Shown one piece after another: positions 32,101 to 43,505 of a stretch of 64,000 bases of DNA. Position 1 is the first letter of the stretch, and every line of letters starts with the position of its first letter. The position numbers were made by a program, and so were the translations under genes. Source of the stretch: Pelodera strongyloides (lineage: Eukaryota > Nematoda > Chromadorea > Rhabditida > Rhabditidae); the NCBI GenBank assembly GCA_036852015.1, contig JAANDG010000341.1:1-64000 (forward strand), in the 5' to 3' direction. The notes beneath the pieces were generated by a model. It saw only the letters and a program-made list of their open reading frames with translations. It was not told the DNA's origin and made no database searches.

Positions 32101-33003
32101 CTCATTGAATTATTATAGTCTTCAGTGTTCATACCCCCAGGTCCGTAGACATTCCGACCAGGAACGATTTGCGACCTAAAGTGAAGAGATATAAATACAG
32201 ATGAGAAATAATGTTGAGTAAATCCAGTCGTTTTTAAAATTTAAAAATTTATTTAGTAACTCCTATTGTTTTATACAAAAATTGTATTTTAGAAAAACTA
32301 CACAGGAGTCAAATAGTATTTTATACACTACACTTGACTAAATGTGGCTAGAAACAAAAACTTACAAATTGGATTTTTTCCAGTTTAAGTCTGGTTCGTT
32401 TACGTATCGTTAACAACATTTTCTGTTGCAAACCTTTTTCTTAATTTAACCAAAAAGTATTCTCAAGGATCTACATTTGTTCTCCGGTCATATCGTAGAT
32501 CATTTGTGTGAAATGTTGGCCCATCGATCGGGTTTTCATATCAGAATCGGGTCCGGGTCCGTTGCCATGGTCATAATCAGGACCTAGGCCCGTGTCCTCG
32601 CCAGAACCCATCCCGGGCCCCATCATTGTTATATCCATTGTGCAATTTGCAATGCAGACAGCTCCTCCATCACCTGTACAATAAATATTATGAATGAGCC
32701 TTATTGTTTAAAACACGAAAATAGAGGAAGCCACTAACAGTCTTATAAAACTGTTCTTCGTCAAGGCGATCGGTCACCGACCGTTTGGCAACCATTTGGC
32801 GACTAGTTGTTTTCGAGAACTTTCGAGAATTGAACGCTAAATATGGCTTGAACAGGCAAATATGCCTCACCGCCGTCAGCTCCATTTCCGTTTGCTTTTA
32901 CGATTCCGAACTGTTCCAGCATATTATCGTCATACATCCTTCTACCGCCAGGGTCATATATTTCGTCAGTTTCGGAATTCAACATGATGAATTTCGGCAT
33001 CAC
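29121..33003 (-). CDS. Nematode chemoreceptor-like 7TM receptor with long acidic N-terminus
   Basis: Core exons 32175-31944, 31582-31335, 31133-31042, 30957-30887, 30596-30402, 29866-29726 and 29279-29121 join in phase. From Met at 32132 they encode 364 residues. Seven hydrophobic helices are visible: LTVLDLFAVIFNVLLAIAL (TM1), VLCNLLYQLIQW (TM2), YGTLIFILIMAVNRFVVF (TM3, with NRF in place of DRY), YVAIAIGWLGTILPV (TM4), VPLLTLICYLLLFVILRR (TM5), SAMIYLSYFCCSVL (TM6) and FPVFFFTTSN (TM7). The tail is Ser/Arg-rich (KYRTLRSSSAVS). Two upstream exons, 33003-32871 and 32673-32475, also fit: donor CAAAT|GTAGAT and acceptor CACTTTAG recreate an ATG codon. This yields 489 residues with an acidic Gly/Pro/Asp extracellular N-terminus. 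If the intron is retained, TAG at 32471 ends a separate 111-residue protein. I infer a plasma-membrane receptor; the exact chemoreceptor subfamily is not assigned. Confidence 0.72.
29600..29712. repeat. Foldback repeat in receptor intron 29280-29725
   Basis: GTTGATCTATATTACCCTTG...CTCTGATAT and the complement ...GGGTAATATACATCAAC form an imperfect hairpin. Confidence 0.6.
30190..30360. repeat. GC-rich CGGCGCA/GTGCCGCACC repeat in receptor intron
   Basis: A GC-rich island with GTGCCGCACCA repeated three times and a C run of about 14 near 30307-30320. It is non-coding by splice phase of the flanking exons. Confidence 0.5.
31720..31905. repeat. GC-rich repeat in receptor intron 31583-31943
   Basis: Contains GCGAGTTCGCCC, GGCGAAGGCGGGCCAACTCG and related words with partial symmetry. 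The flanking exons join in phase without it. Confidence 0.45.
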
Positions 33004-35304
33004 TACTCAAATTTGCTGATCTGATAATGAGATTGTTTTCACAAAAGGGTTATAATACTTAATAATTTGTAAGATCACAAAGATTAAAGAAGATGCGCAC
33101 AGAAACATAAGGTCACGAAAAAACAATATGCAGACACTTTTTTCAGGATGTGCACGTGAATTAGACGAAAGCAAACAGAAAACTGTAGCGCGAATACGAA
33201 AAGCCCAGAGAGTTGGCAAGGAAAAAATATTTTTTCCTTTGGTCTAGAAAATACAGTAGTTTGCTGTGCACTAGAAACCAACTCGGGGAATCAAAAAGTT
33301 TACAAATGACTGCGGGCACGCAGGAAATTCATGAAGTTTGCAAACCTAACGAGCGCGCTAAATTGGATTATCTATGAAAGTTTTGGACGTGGGAGTTTTG
33401 TAAAAAATGTTCTTAATCTTTCTATTCCTATCTTATTAAGCGAACAAAAAATCGGCAACTAGGCACTGGTACAGATTTCAGAACGACGTCAGAATTTTTC
33501 TAAGGAAAAGTTTATGATTTGGTATTCAGAGGAGAAACACACGGAAAATAACCAAGATTTTTTAAAACACTATGAATTGTGAAACATCATAATCATTTGT
33601 AACCACCATCATAATAATACGTGGAAAGATAGTTGAACATTCTTGATCCTGAATAGAAACGTAAAAAGACAAACATAAGCGAACATAGATTTATTGTTAG
33701 TACTAATTTGTTTGACTGTGGAGTATGAAACGTATATCTAGTATGTATCTTTAAAGCAGTATTTTACCTACTTTGGGAAATTTGCATATGATTCGCATAC
33801 CCTATGTATCTTATGTAAATTTGGTGCCGGAAGCTTCGGACGGGCACCAAAAATTTAATTTATATCAACACATACATTGTACTACACTTGTAAATTGTAA
33901 AAGCGCGGCAATATATATAAAAGCTAGGAATTGAATTAGGAATCTAACTACATTCAACAAATGATTATTAAATTCACCAATATGTGACCTTTCCTCTTCT
34001 GTTCAATTTAATTTATGATAATAAAATTTATGAAAAAGTTTCAAACATCGAATTAAGTGGCCAATCGTGGGCCATAGCGCTCATAAAAAACGTGACCCAA
34101 TTTACGAAGCGCTAATGTAATATTTTATCGGCTCGTGACACTATAATTATGACATTTTTTATCGCAAGTTACGGTATAATTACCAATCTCTGGTCAGAAA
34201 TTAGGCTAATTAGAAGGGTGTGCTTACGCGGAAGATACAAAATCCAGTCATCACTTTTGTTTTGTAATAAGTATATTGTACGTGATAAATATAATCGTAT
34301 GGAAATATCACGTAGACATATAGTGCTGTATGTACTTGTACTACAGTATGCGATCGTATCTTCTAAGTACCACTAATCAAAGATTTTCAAAAATACATAA
34401 AAACATATGTTCCTCAAAAAAAAAAACATGTTGCCCGCAGACAGTTTCAAAGCACTAGGAAGTGAAGTAGTTCATATGAGCCCCAAGGCCATTAAAATGG
34501 TTTCTTTGCCAAGTCTGCATCTGTTGAACGTCTACAAACAACAAAATTCACAAACGCAAAGACAATACATTTTTTTAAATTCACTTCTTTCTTTATAAAC
34601 GATATGGCAAGTATTTTTCACATTCACAATAGTAAATCATTGAATGCGAAGTTACATAAAATAATCACAGTGGGCGCTTATTGTTGGATTACAATTAGTG
34701 GGAGAGTTTTCCCAAATGGGATGGGGAAACTCTCCCAGGCCCAGGGTTCACCAGGGAGTGAGGAAACATATGATATGGAAAACGAGGGGCTTCAACACTT
34801 CAACTCATCAGGATCGCCCTGGGAGAGGTTATGGTAAAAATTATGCGAAAATATCACCGGTTGGAGGATTTTCAAAAACAACTAGCTATAAATGTAATAA
34901 AATTGCAAGGTCTTATAAATCTAAGTTTACAGGTTTACGAATCAAGTATTGTGATAAACATTAGTGATATATACAGAAAAAGAACAACTTCCATTTATAG
35001 TGTATAACAATAAAAATAAATACTCCGAATTGATGTTTCTGTGATATATTTTTACATTTGTGGTTATTAACTTTGGTTTATGCTAACTCGACGACTAAAA
35101 ATTGGCAAGAAAAGTTATAGGTAATATTAAATATGTAGAAAAAATCCCAAAGTAAGTGAACGAAAGGAAGGTTCTGGAAAATGGCATAAAATCAATACTA
35201 GGAATTAAGATATCGATTGATAATCAACTAAATATGACAATTAAAATTATCGATTGATAATTAACAAAATCAATCGATAATCAACAATGTGTGGTGACGT
35301 CATT
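33004..35304. other. Intergenic region upstream of the receptor
   Basis: No gene is supported. Features seen: a half-copy of the 54154 palindrome at 33752-33850; a hairpin GGGAGAGTTTTCCC/GGGGAAACTCTCCC at 34700-34739; and three copies of an ATCGATTGATAATC-like motif in alternating orientation at 35211-35285. Confidence 0.5.
33752..33850. repeat. Partial copy of the 54154-54318 palindromic element
   Basis: Shares TTTGGGAAATTTGCATATGA and CCTATGTATCTTATG with that element, then ends at a short hairpin (GGTGCC...GGCACC). Confidence 0.6.
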
Positions 35305-36658
35305 TTAATATTTTCTACAACAACAGGGGAAGAATATTCTGACAAATTTCTTCCTAAATGGAGGGAGTACAAGAATTGAGAGAACGCAGACGACGATGCC
35401 CCTGAGAAGGAACGTGTTTATGTGGAGGACGAAGGCATCCGAGGTACGGTAGATGGCCACAGGATCCAGATGACCGAGATTGAAGAGAGTGATGAAGTCT
35501 TGAGCGATGGAAATAGCACACCAAGCTGGAAGCACAGAGAAATAAGGGAAGTACAGTAATTGTAGGAATACCATAACCTTGGACAAAACCCCGGATAATA
35601 CCATGAGGTTTTTACCATGTGGTTTTTTATATTCTCTTATTGAAAACAGATTTGCATAGTTAGCGGCGTTACTACTGTGGTTTGCTACCCAAAGTGAGCC
35701 ATACTATGAAAACCACAACAGATTTTAATATTGCATGATAAATATCTCAGTTTCTTGAATATCCTTGTTGATAATTTATTTTATGAATTATTTGATCTTT
35801 CGCTTACCAATATACGGAGCAGATAGCGTGTGGACCAAGAGCACAAAGACTTGAAACCAGAAAAGACGAGACTTAGCGAAACGGATCTAAAAGAAAGGTT
35901 TAAGCCTGTACGATATCACGTATTTTATTTATAAACTTATTTTCGCGTGAACAACCATTAGTCATAGTTTGTTCTCTGGTACTACCGTAGTACAGTTTGC
36001 CCACCATTTTTGAGGTGCCACACGATGTCGCGTTATGAAAATAATTTGTGCACCATTTTCTAAGGTACCATTTTTTTGTTAAAAACAGATAAAGACAAAC
36101 CATGGCGTAAGGAGATCCCAATGCATATTCATCCGGTCGACGGCAGTATTTGAAGAAAGACTGAATGTTTTTTGTCGATAAAAAAATAGAGAAGAAGAAA
36201 AACTTCCAAAAGAAAAACACTTTCGCTGGATTCCAAGATTATCTTCAACGTTTTACCGTTGATAATTTTTACTGCTACATAATATATTTTTTTATTGAAG
36301 CAAACAATTATAGGAGGCAAAACTAAAAGAAAACTTACCGCTAAGAATAAAAATACAATGATTAGTGCAACGATAACGGTGAACATTCGTAGAATTGCAG
36401 AAACTCCGATGAATACATATGAGGGCATTTGGAAGAGGTTGATGAGAGCGTCCAGGGCGGTTAGTAGAATCGGAATCAGCTGGAGTTTGACGAACGGCCA
36501 TCTAAAATTATTTTATCTCATTTTTTAAGGACCTGGTTTTTTATAAACAAATAAAAAAAAACAGGAACACTTTACCTTTCTTCACTAAGAACACTGCTTT
36601 TTTTGGAATATCTCCATAACTTTTGAACAAAAATTGGCCAGACGCGCATGGGATTCAT
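35305..36658 (-). CDS. Multi-pass membrane protein A (possible pseudogene)
   Basis: Exons 36658-36576, 36501-36339, 35886-35808 and 35703-35305. The first two junctions are clean: AG|A restores Arg, then a phase 0 join. The protein starts MNPMRVWPIFVQKLWRYSKK. Hydrophobic helices follow: VKLQLIPILLTALDALINLF, MFTVIVALIIVFLFLA, LFWFQVFVLLVHTLSAPYI, VMVFLQLLYFPYFSVLPAWC and INTFLLRGIVVCVLSILVLP. The tail is basic (FRKKFVRIFFPCCCRKY). That is about five membrane spans in about 240 residues. Exon 3 ends in phase 1 (ATTG|GTAAGC), while the long open exon 4 after TTTTCATAG must start in phase 0, so one base is out of register. It is either a decayed gene, an indel or a missed splice site. The family is not recognised. 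A position beside protein B might mean a small cluster. Confidence 0.55.
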
Positions 36659-38698
36659 GTGGAATTGTTTGTATTCAATGCACTACACCAATAACTGGAC
36701 TGGACTTCTCGTTGGATAAATAAACAAAGTTATCACAATCATACGAATACGATATGTCTTGGTTATCACAGGAAAGTGGACACCCCGTTATGTGCCTTAT
36801 TACTTCAAAAAAAAAACCAGAGATAAATGCTCGAACACGCCCCAAAATGTGTCCGATCACAAATAATCCGGTATGTTTTAGGCTTAGGAACATGCCCTGA
36901 AATGTGCTGGATTATTTCCACAAAGACTCCGATATGTGCTCGATCCCTGCCCGGGACTTGATCGGGCACATCGGGGTTTTCAGTTTCCCATAATTAACTT
37001 TTTCTAACAAGTGTTCACTTGCTGGAATCAATGCACTGTTCTCATCTACACTTCATAGATATGTATTTGATGAAACGTACTATTTTCGTAAGTTAGAGAC
37101 GATTCAAGCCGGGAGTCTTGCAAACGCGCATTAGAAAATTTAATGCAACGATTATGCAAATTTTGTGATAAATAAACCTTTATTCTAATTTGGCTAAACA
37201 TTTCTCTAGGAGTCGCTCCAGTGGTCGGTTACATGTGAGTAGTTTTACTTTGAATTCAGTTAACCGAGGTCTAATCGATCGATGCTAATCAATATATATT
37301 TATTCCTCTTTTCTGCACCAATCATATTATTGTAGTTTATAGCGAGGGATAGAGTCTGCGTCTCTTCGGGGAGAGAGAGCATACTACTCTGTTTGTAGCT
37401 AGAATTCAGAATAGCGAAATGCACAGCAAAAATTTATTCATTTGCAGCCTCGCTATGGCTAGGCTGGTGAAAAATCAGTTCGCTAGTTCCCTCGCTAAGC
37501 ATTATCCGCTGCTTTTACCGGCGGAGGCCGTTTGAAATTTGGACAGAAATTTTGAAACGTGTAAATGGAACCTTGAATTTTACATGTATAATGAACTTTT
37601 GCAAATTAGCATATGATGCTGGTTAAAAGGGGTGTCCGTGTTCGTGTTTTGTCAGTTATTCACCAATGCGCCTGCTGTGGTTATGAATTGCTCCCATTTT
37701 CTTTCTCCACGACTTTAAATTCTTCAAATTGAATGCAAGTTACCTATTTTTTAAAACCCTTTTTGACTGGGTCACTTTCACCTATGGCTGGATGTAGGTT
37801 TTCTAGTGTTTCTTGCTCTTTTTCTCAAACGTTCAAACTTTGACCTTTTCAAAAAAATGTGCCTTAAAGGGTCAGGCCCATGTCAAATTACCCCTATTTT
37901 TGATGACTCCATCGGATTCTCCGTTTCAAATATAGTAGGCTGAATTTTTTTCCAATTTTCAGTCACAATATTCACGCAGTTTTCAGCGATTTACCATGGC
38001 CAGTCATACACAACAATCAATCGCAGTTGTCACGCCCATTCGCGCTGATTGGCCAATATCGCCATTGCCACGCCCAATAGAGCATATTGCCCAATTAACG
38101 CGGAGGGGCGTGACAACTGACAACTGCGATATATAGTTGGGTATGACTGGCCATGGTAAATTGCTGAATACTGCGTGGATTTTGCGACTGAAAATTGGAA
38201 AAAAATTCAGCCTACTATATTTGAAACGGAGAATCCGATGGAGTCATCAAAAATAGGGGTAATTTGAAATGGGCCTGACCCTTTAAAACTTCTGATCTCC
38301 AACTTAACGTTTTCTAGAAATCTAAGCATGATTTAAGATATACTATATGTTAATTTGTCTCAAAAATAAGTCTGTGACAATCTCCCTTTCGGTAAAAGTA
38401 TCAATACCATCGATAGCCCACAAGAATCTAGATTTGCTAACAGCTTCCTGTGTTCGCTACAACAAAAAATGCAGTTTTCGCCACACGACGTAGCGAAAAG
38501 CTGGAGCTTTTACATTGGAAAATCTAGTATAAATTTATACACGTGGGCCTGAGCTTTTAGTGGTCTCAGGTGGGCCAATTAGTTTCTGACAAATAAAATC
38601 AGCCGAGAATCGTACACTAAAATTTTCGAACAAATGAGAGTTACTGTATGAGAATATTATTGATAGGTTGTATGCAAGGGTTACGTTATGTGGTTTCT
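36659..38698. other. Intergenic, repeat-rich
   Basis: No gene is supported. Positions 36760-36990 hold a repeat with ATGTGCTCGATCCCTGCCCG / CGGGACTTGATCGGGCACAT symmetry. Positions 37867-38283 are the first long family 2 palindrome. Confidence 0.5.
37867..38283. mobile_element. MITE family 2, long palindrome, copy 1
   Basis: About 417 bp with ends AAGGGTCAGGCCC and GGGCCTGACCCTT, flanked by TA. The two halves are near reverse complements (AATATAGTAGGCTGAATTTT and complement; CACGCCCATTCGCGCTGATT and complement), so the whole element can fold back. Confidence 0.9.
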
Positions 38699-38888
38699 TT
38701 CCGTGCAGTGCATGAGTACCGCAGTGCGTGAGTACCGCAGTGCGCGAGTACCGCAGTGCGTGAGTACCGCAGTAGGCGAGTACCCCAGTGTGAGTTCCGC
38801 AGTGGGCGAGTACCCTATTGCGCGAGTACCGCAGTGCGTGAGTACCGCATTGTGCGAGTACCGCAGTGTGCGAGTACCGCAGTGCGTA
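38699..38888 (+). repeat. 16-bp tandem repeat, about 11-12 copies
   Basis: The unit is GAGTACCGCAGTGCGT with single-base variants (CCCAGTG, TTCCGCA, CGCATTG). The period is not a multiple of three and there is no splice context, so it is a minisatellite. Confidence 0.9.
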
Positions 38889-40006
38889 TGTAAGGATTTG
38901 TATGCATCGATTTTTATGTATGTATGGATTTTTGCCGGGCATTGTTTCCAATTAACTGCGCTTAACTGCTTACGTATCCTACTGTATCTGATTCATTTTA
39001 TTTTATGCGTCTTCATTCATCGAATCGTGAACCCTGCGACTACAACTTTGGCTCACGTCGTCGTTCGGACGGTACGTTGAAAGTTGAACCATTTAACGTT
39101 TCATAAAGATACTAATATATGTCTATCATTCACTTTCGGCATTTTGATAATTAAAGAATAGATCATTAGCACATTAGGAAGTAACTTTTCAGTTTTACTC
39201 ATTTCTTATTTCGTTTAATTTAGATAGCGCCTTGTGTGGAGGAGTTGAATTTTGAAATGCTTCCACCTCAAATTGTTTTTGTTCTCATTGTTGTTTGAGT
39301 TTGCAAGTTTTTGCTTGTACCCACCCTTCCCTGCCAAGAAAATAAAATGTGTGGGATAGGGACAGGGGGCACGATTTTAGTGGTTTCGTTGTTGGAGCCC
39401 GTGTGTCCGGAGTACCGTTCTTCCGAGTCCGTGTTTGGATGAGCTTATGATTATGCTTATGCATTCGTGGGCGGAATGCAAATTTGTGTTTTCTAATTTG
39501 ATGTGTGTTGGCGTTGGGCTGGGGTTGTGTCTTGCTTTTGGGGAACATGTGTTGAACGTTTGGATATGATTCTGTGGATTTTGAAACTGAAACTATTGTC
39601 TATTGATGTGTACGCATGAAAGCTTTGTTACAAAGATTACGCGGTCTGGCGAGCGTATGAACATGGCCGGAACGATAATGGCTAATCAGATTTAATTGAG
39701 CCGCATCAGTTTTGAAGTACTGCAGTGACTTGGTGCGTGTCCACACGGTCATTGTGCGGTGCTTGATCTCATGCGGTGTATGTGCGGTCATGACCTCTTG
39801 CGGTGCGGTTATGCGATGCGCTGAACAATTGGCCAGCCGCAGGGATGCGGTCCGCCACACAGTGTTACAAGTGTATAGGCGTGGCAATACTGGAGGTTAA
39901 TAGATTATTGTGACGGACAGAGGGTGAATAAAAGGGCACTGCATTTTCTAGTCTCCAGCGCACGCTATTTCCACTTGTAACACCATTTGACGTACCGTTT
40001 CCCTGG
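38889..40006. other. Intergenic
   Basis: No gene is supported. The stretch at 39290-39550 is moderately GC-rich and open on the minus strand but shows no domain, start context or splice sites. Positions 39740-39860 contain GTGCGGT-type imperfect repeats. Confidence 0.4.
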
Positions 40007-42598
40007 CTACGGTATGTCAGTTGCCTTATAACTGTGAGGTAGTTCAGCTTTTGAGCAAGCTCCGGACGTGAGGAGCATATATATTGAAGGTAATTTTTGT
40101 ATTGTGACTATTATCGGCTATATTATCAATAGCAACTATTCAAAATGGTGCAACTAGAACCGACCCCACATCTTTAATTAGCATATCAATTGGCACAAAA
40201 CTTACAAAGTTGGTATATAGTTGATATCCTCCGGCTGTGTGATCGCCTTGTGAGCGAAATAGAATACCATTATAGTAGAGAGAAGTAGAGACCAAAATAG
40301 AAAGTCGTTGATTATGAATGAAACCATAGCGTAGAACGGGAGCTCCCTGTAAAATGGTATTTTTTGTTAATGTGATATAATTGTTATCATAAATAAATTG
40401 TGGCAACCGTTAGACCATTAGATATACATTCCGTAGAAAACACCTAGATCTAGTACACCTTTTACGCTTGCTGTACATACAAAACTCTGCACTACGCTAT
40501 CATGTAACTGCGCAAAGAGGAGTTTACGGAGTCCACGGTTTATAGTTTATGGCATACTAGGTTTCTTCTGAAAGTAGAACGGATCAGTCACTTACTTGAA
40601 GAAATTGTAGCTAGTGTAGTGCACAAGCATGTCGGTGTAGATTTGAATCTGCTTGCTAAACATTAAAATAATTAGGTTATTGATTGTTTAAAGAAGACCA
40701 CAAAATATCTTATATCTTTATCTCTCTCTTTACGTTGTCATATCATACGTTGCAAACGTTTCGTATATGCTCATTGTTGTTCCTGCATTTTGAACCTTGA
40801 AGTATAGAAAAGTCGCCTCAGGCGGCGATAGCCGTCTGGTAATTAATACAATTGGGAAGCCAACCTGTGATACTGATGAAGCACAACTTCATTGTAATTT
40901 CCCAAATAGTAGACCCAGTTCAATTGCCTGAAGAGAAGAATAAAAGTTCTTCAACTTGAGCAACAAGTTACGAAATTAAATCGTGAAACGCTACAGATCA
41001 TTAGGAAGCGTTCAAAGAAAATGATTGATGAACTAATCTTAGGGTGCCTTTTGATTATATGTTATTTATGTAATACACCTTTATTTATTAATCAATAAAT
41101 CAATATCACCATACCTTGTGCCTAATAATGTGTTCATTCCGGCTTCTATTTCAGAATAGATATCAAAGCCAACATCTGCCAAAATTGGGATGAGAAGGAT
41201 GAACAAAAAAGTCTAAATAATACTTTTTTTTTTGGAGCATTCCTTCCAATGTGCGATGGGTGCGCGGCGGCGTGCCAAAGGTGTACGATTCCAGCTAGCG
41301 CACCTGTGGCTTCATTGACGCGCACTTGTGGCGCACCAGTGGTTTTCCTGACGCGCACTTGTGGCGCAAATGTGGCGCACACCACCAAAGTGGTCTTTAG
41401 GCCCACCCGCTGCTTACAACATATAGTATGTTCGTAATAAATGTTACGTTACCTTGAAGAAGTCCCTTCGGATCGCGGCGGTGAGTATCAGAAGTAAAAG
41501 GGCCATCACAGTACGCGCCGCCAGAAATCCGATCTTCCATTTATTGTAGTCGAAAGGGAGGACGGGAGCTGAATATTCGAATTTACCGCCAATCTCAAAA
41601 CTAGGATCGCTGACTCCATGCATAAAGCGAAACGCCGGCCGGTTTTTGAAACGCATCGTGGACAACTGAATTCTTACGTATTTATGCTAATTTGCTCGAA
41701 TTTCGTTCTTTATTCTAATTTATGCTCATTTCCTTACGTTGCATAAGAATGCTGGTGTACTCGATTTTGTCAAAAATCGACCGATATTTCGCTTTAAATG
41801 GTCTTCATCAAGTAACTCAATAGTAACTGAAGTCGCACGTTCACAATGCATGCGAAAATGAAGGGGAGCAGCAAGCTACAAGACAATAATAGGATGAATT
41901 TATAAACTTTTAGAAGGTAGTTGTTTTGTCAACAGACAATAAAGACAAAGATAAGAAGATAAAGAGTACCGGGTTATATAACAGACAATAGCTAAGTACA
42001 AACTACAACGACACGTCAACTACAAACTACATGCCATGCATTAGGATCATTAGTCCATATGCATCTTTACCCATATTTGTTGTGGTATTTGGTTCAAATA
42101 AAATGTCGTCCAATAACATTGTGATGTTATCAACGAGCGATGTTGAATTATCATCGAATAACGTCCAGTTTCCATCTGGCAATTCATAAGTCTAATTACA
42201 CAATTACTGGTTAACAGACTAATTGCTAAATAAACTGCGACCACCCTAGTATCTAAATATCAGGTAGTAGGCCTAGTTCTAAATCTCACAGCTTCTGCAC
42301 CACGTAGTGTTACATATCAATCCTTACTTACTGGTATAATATTTAAAATGAGGGTCACGCTGGTTCAGGATTTTGTCCTTCTCTGGCACTCTCTCCGTTT
42401 CCTACACTGCATTTGATCTACCGTATCTCTGCCTCTCTGATTGTTCCGATCATAAACTGAATAACTTGGCTAACCAGCAGTTGTAGTGAAGTCCATCTCT
42501 GACGTGGTCGCATTATTCAGTACATCTTCTGATAAAATCGATTGAGTGACTTCTCCGAGTGGTTCCAAACCAGAGGACGTCAGGAAGTCCTCCTCCAT
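40007..42598 (-). CDS. Multi-pass membrane protein B (MITE at an exon edge)
   Basis: Exons: 42598-42475, 42175-42031, 41875 to about 41797, about 41625-41453, 41212-41115, 40927-40865, 40655-40596, 40346-40206, and a doubtful last exon 40031-40007. Phases agree at all junctions except around the MITE at 41626-41794. The N-terminus is acidic with N-glycosylation-like NNATT and NDxS/NST sites (MEEDFLTSSGLEPLGEV, then NWTLFDDNSTSL). Membrane helices: LLLPFIFACIV, ARTVMALLLLILTAA, FLFILLIPILADVG and MVSFIINDFLFWSLLLSTIM. Polar loops lie between them (IYSEIEAGMN, YTDMLVHYTSYNF). The family is not recognised. Exon 3 runs straight into the MITE and meets a stop. The next exon may begin inside the MITE, at acceptor AAGAATTCAG followed by TTG, in phase 0. 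So the gene is either broken by the insertion or uses it as splice material. Confidence 0.55.
40806..40850. repeat. GTCGCCTCAGGCGGCGATAG repeat end
   Basis: A hairpin-like end of the dispersed element also seen at 8757, 17617, 55163 and 58628. Here it lies in an intron of gene B. Confidence 0.5.
41240..41400. repeat. GC-rich ACTTGTGGCGCA repeat in intron
   Basis: Contains TGACGCGCACTTGTGGCGCA twice, and a third GTGGCGCA. It lies in the gene B intron 41213-41452 and is related to 13390-13625. Confidence 0.6.
41626..41794. mobile_element. MITE family 1 copy at an exon edge of gene B
   Basis: Ends AAGCGAAACGCCGGCCGG and GATATTTCGCTT, with TA on both sides. On the minus strand coding-like sequence lies directly on both sides (...YLMKTI and MHGVSDPSFEIGG...). 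Confidence 0.85.
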
Positions 42599-42604
42599 CC
42601 TGAC

Positions 42605-42695
42605 ATAATTAGATAAATAGATAATTAGATAATTAGATAATTATATAATTATATAATTATATAATTAGATAATTATATAATTAGATAATTAGGAT
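42605..42695. repeat. Tandem TAATTAGA/TAATTATA repeat
   Basis: About ten copies of an 8-bp unit (AATTAGAT / AATTATAT) just upstream of gene B. Confidence 0.85.
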
Positions 42696-43379
42696 TAATT
42701 AGGGAATAAATAATACTATTTTTAAATGTGATAGTGACCTCAAAAAGTGCCGGTTCGTATAGAGATAATCTAGTAAAATATAAATGAAGCATTACTGGGA
42801 AAATAGTCAAAAGGGTGCAAAAGTAATCTGACACAAAGTGACAAATGTTTCATGTAATGCTAGTTTCCAACAATATGTAGAGCACATTGCGTTATGTTAG
42901 TAGTTTAACAGTTTAGTTGTATAGTATGAGTATATTGAAAAAAGCTTGTCAATCAACGTAGTATAGGTATGGAGGGCTACTAAAAAGCCGTATCATGTTG
43001 ACTGGACTACGCTAAAGCTTTTTGTAATAAATTGTCTAATCCTTAGACAATAGGAGGAATAGTGTAGCACAAAAACAAAAGGATGCTTTTATGACGATTA
43101 GCTTACGAGGTTTTCTCCTTCGTGTAAAGTTGTATCTTTATTTTTATGTTATAGAGCTGCAAGTTCTAACTTAGTTATTAAAGTTCACAGTGTGTGTGGA
43201 ATAACTATGCTGATCATTTCTAGTGCAACAATGATACGAAAAAACAAATGACGAGAGTTACGCCGAAGCTAAAATAGAAGAAAGGAAGATATAATAAGTG
43301 AGAGAAAAAAAAAGAAAGAGAGGGAATTAAAAGTCATCAAGATGGCACAGATAGAAAGGGAGAACGAACCAGATAGAGA

Positions 43380-43505
43380 GGTTTAGAGGCAGAGATAGAG
43401 AAACAGAGAAACATAGAGAGAGAAACAGAGGGAGAAAGAGAGAGAAACATAGAGAGAAAGAGAGAGAAACAGAGAGAGAAAGATGGAGAGAGAAAGAAAG
43501 AAAGA
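43380..43505. repeat. GA-rich microsatellite
   Basis: AGAGAGAAACATAGAGAG-type imperfect repeat. Reading frames through it are low-complexity Leu/Ser/Phe runs and were rejected as coding. Confidence 0.9.

Noticed and set aside
36675..36893. A 72-codon minus-strand frame upstream of gene A
   Set aside because: It lies in a repeat with internal symmetry (GATCGGGCACAT words) and does not splice to gene A, whose start has an in-frame stop just upstream.
38699..38888. CRISPR-like repeat array
   Set aside because: The 16-bp units are contiguous with no spacers, and the genome is eukaryotic.
39285..39548. An 87-codon basic minus-strand frame
   Set aside because: No signal, domain, splice sites or paralogue; composition alone is not evidence.
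35305..42598. Membrane proteins A and B as paralogues
   Set aside because: Both have about four to five helices with a short basic loop, but exon boundaries and loops do not match by eye, so I do not claim homology.
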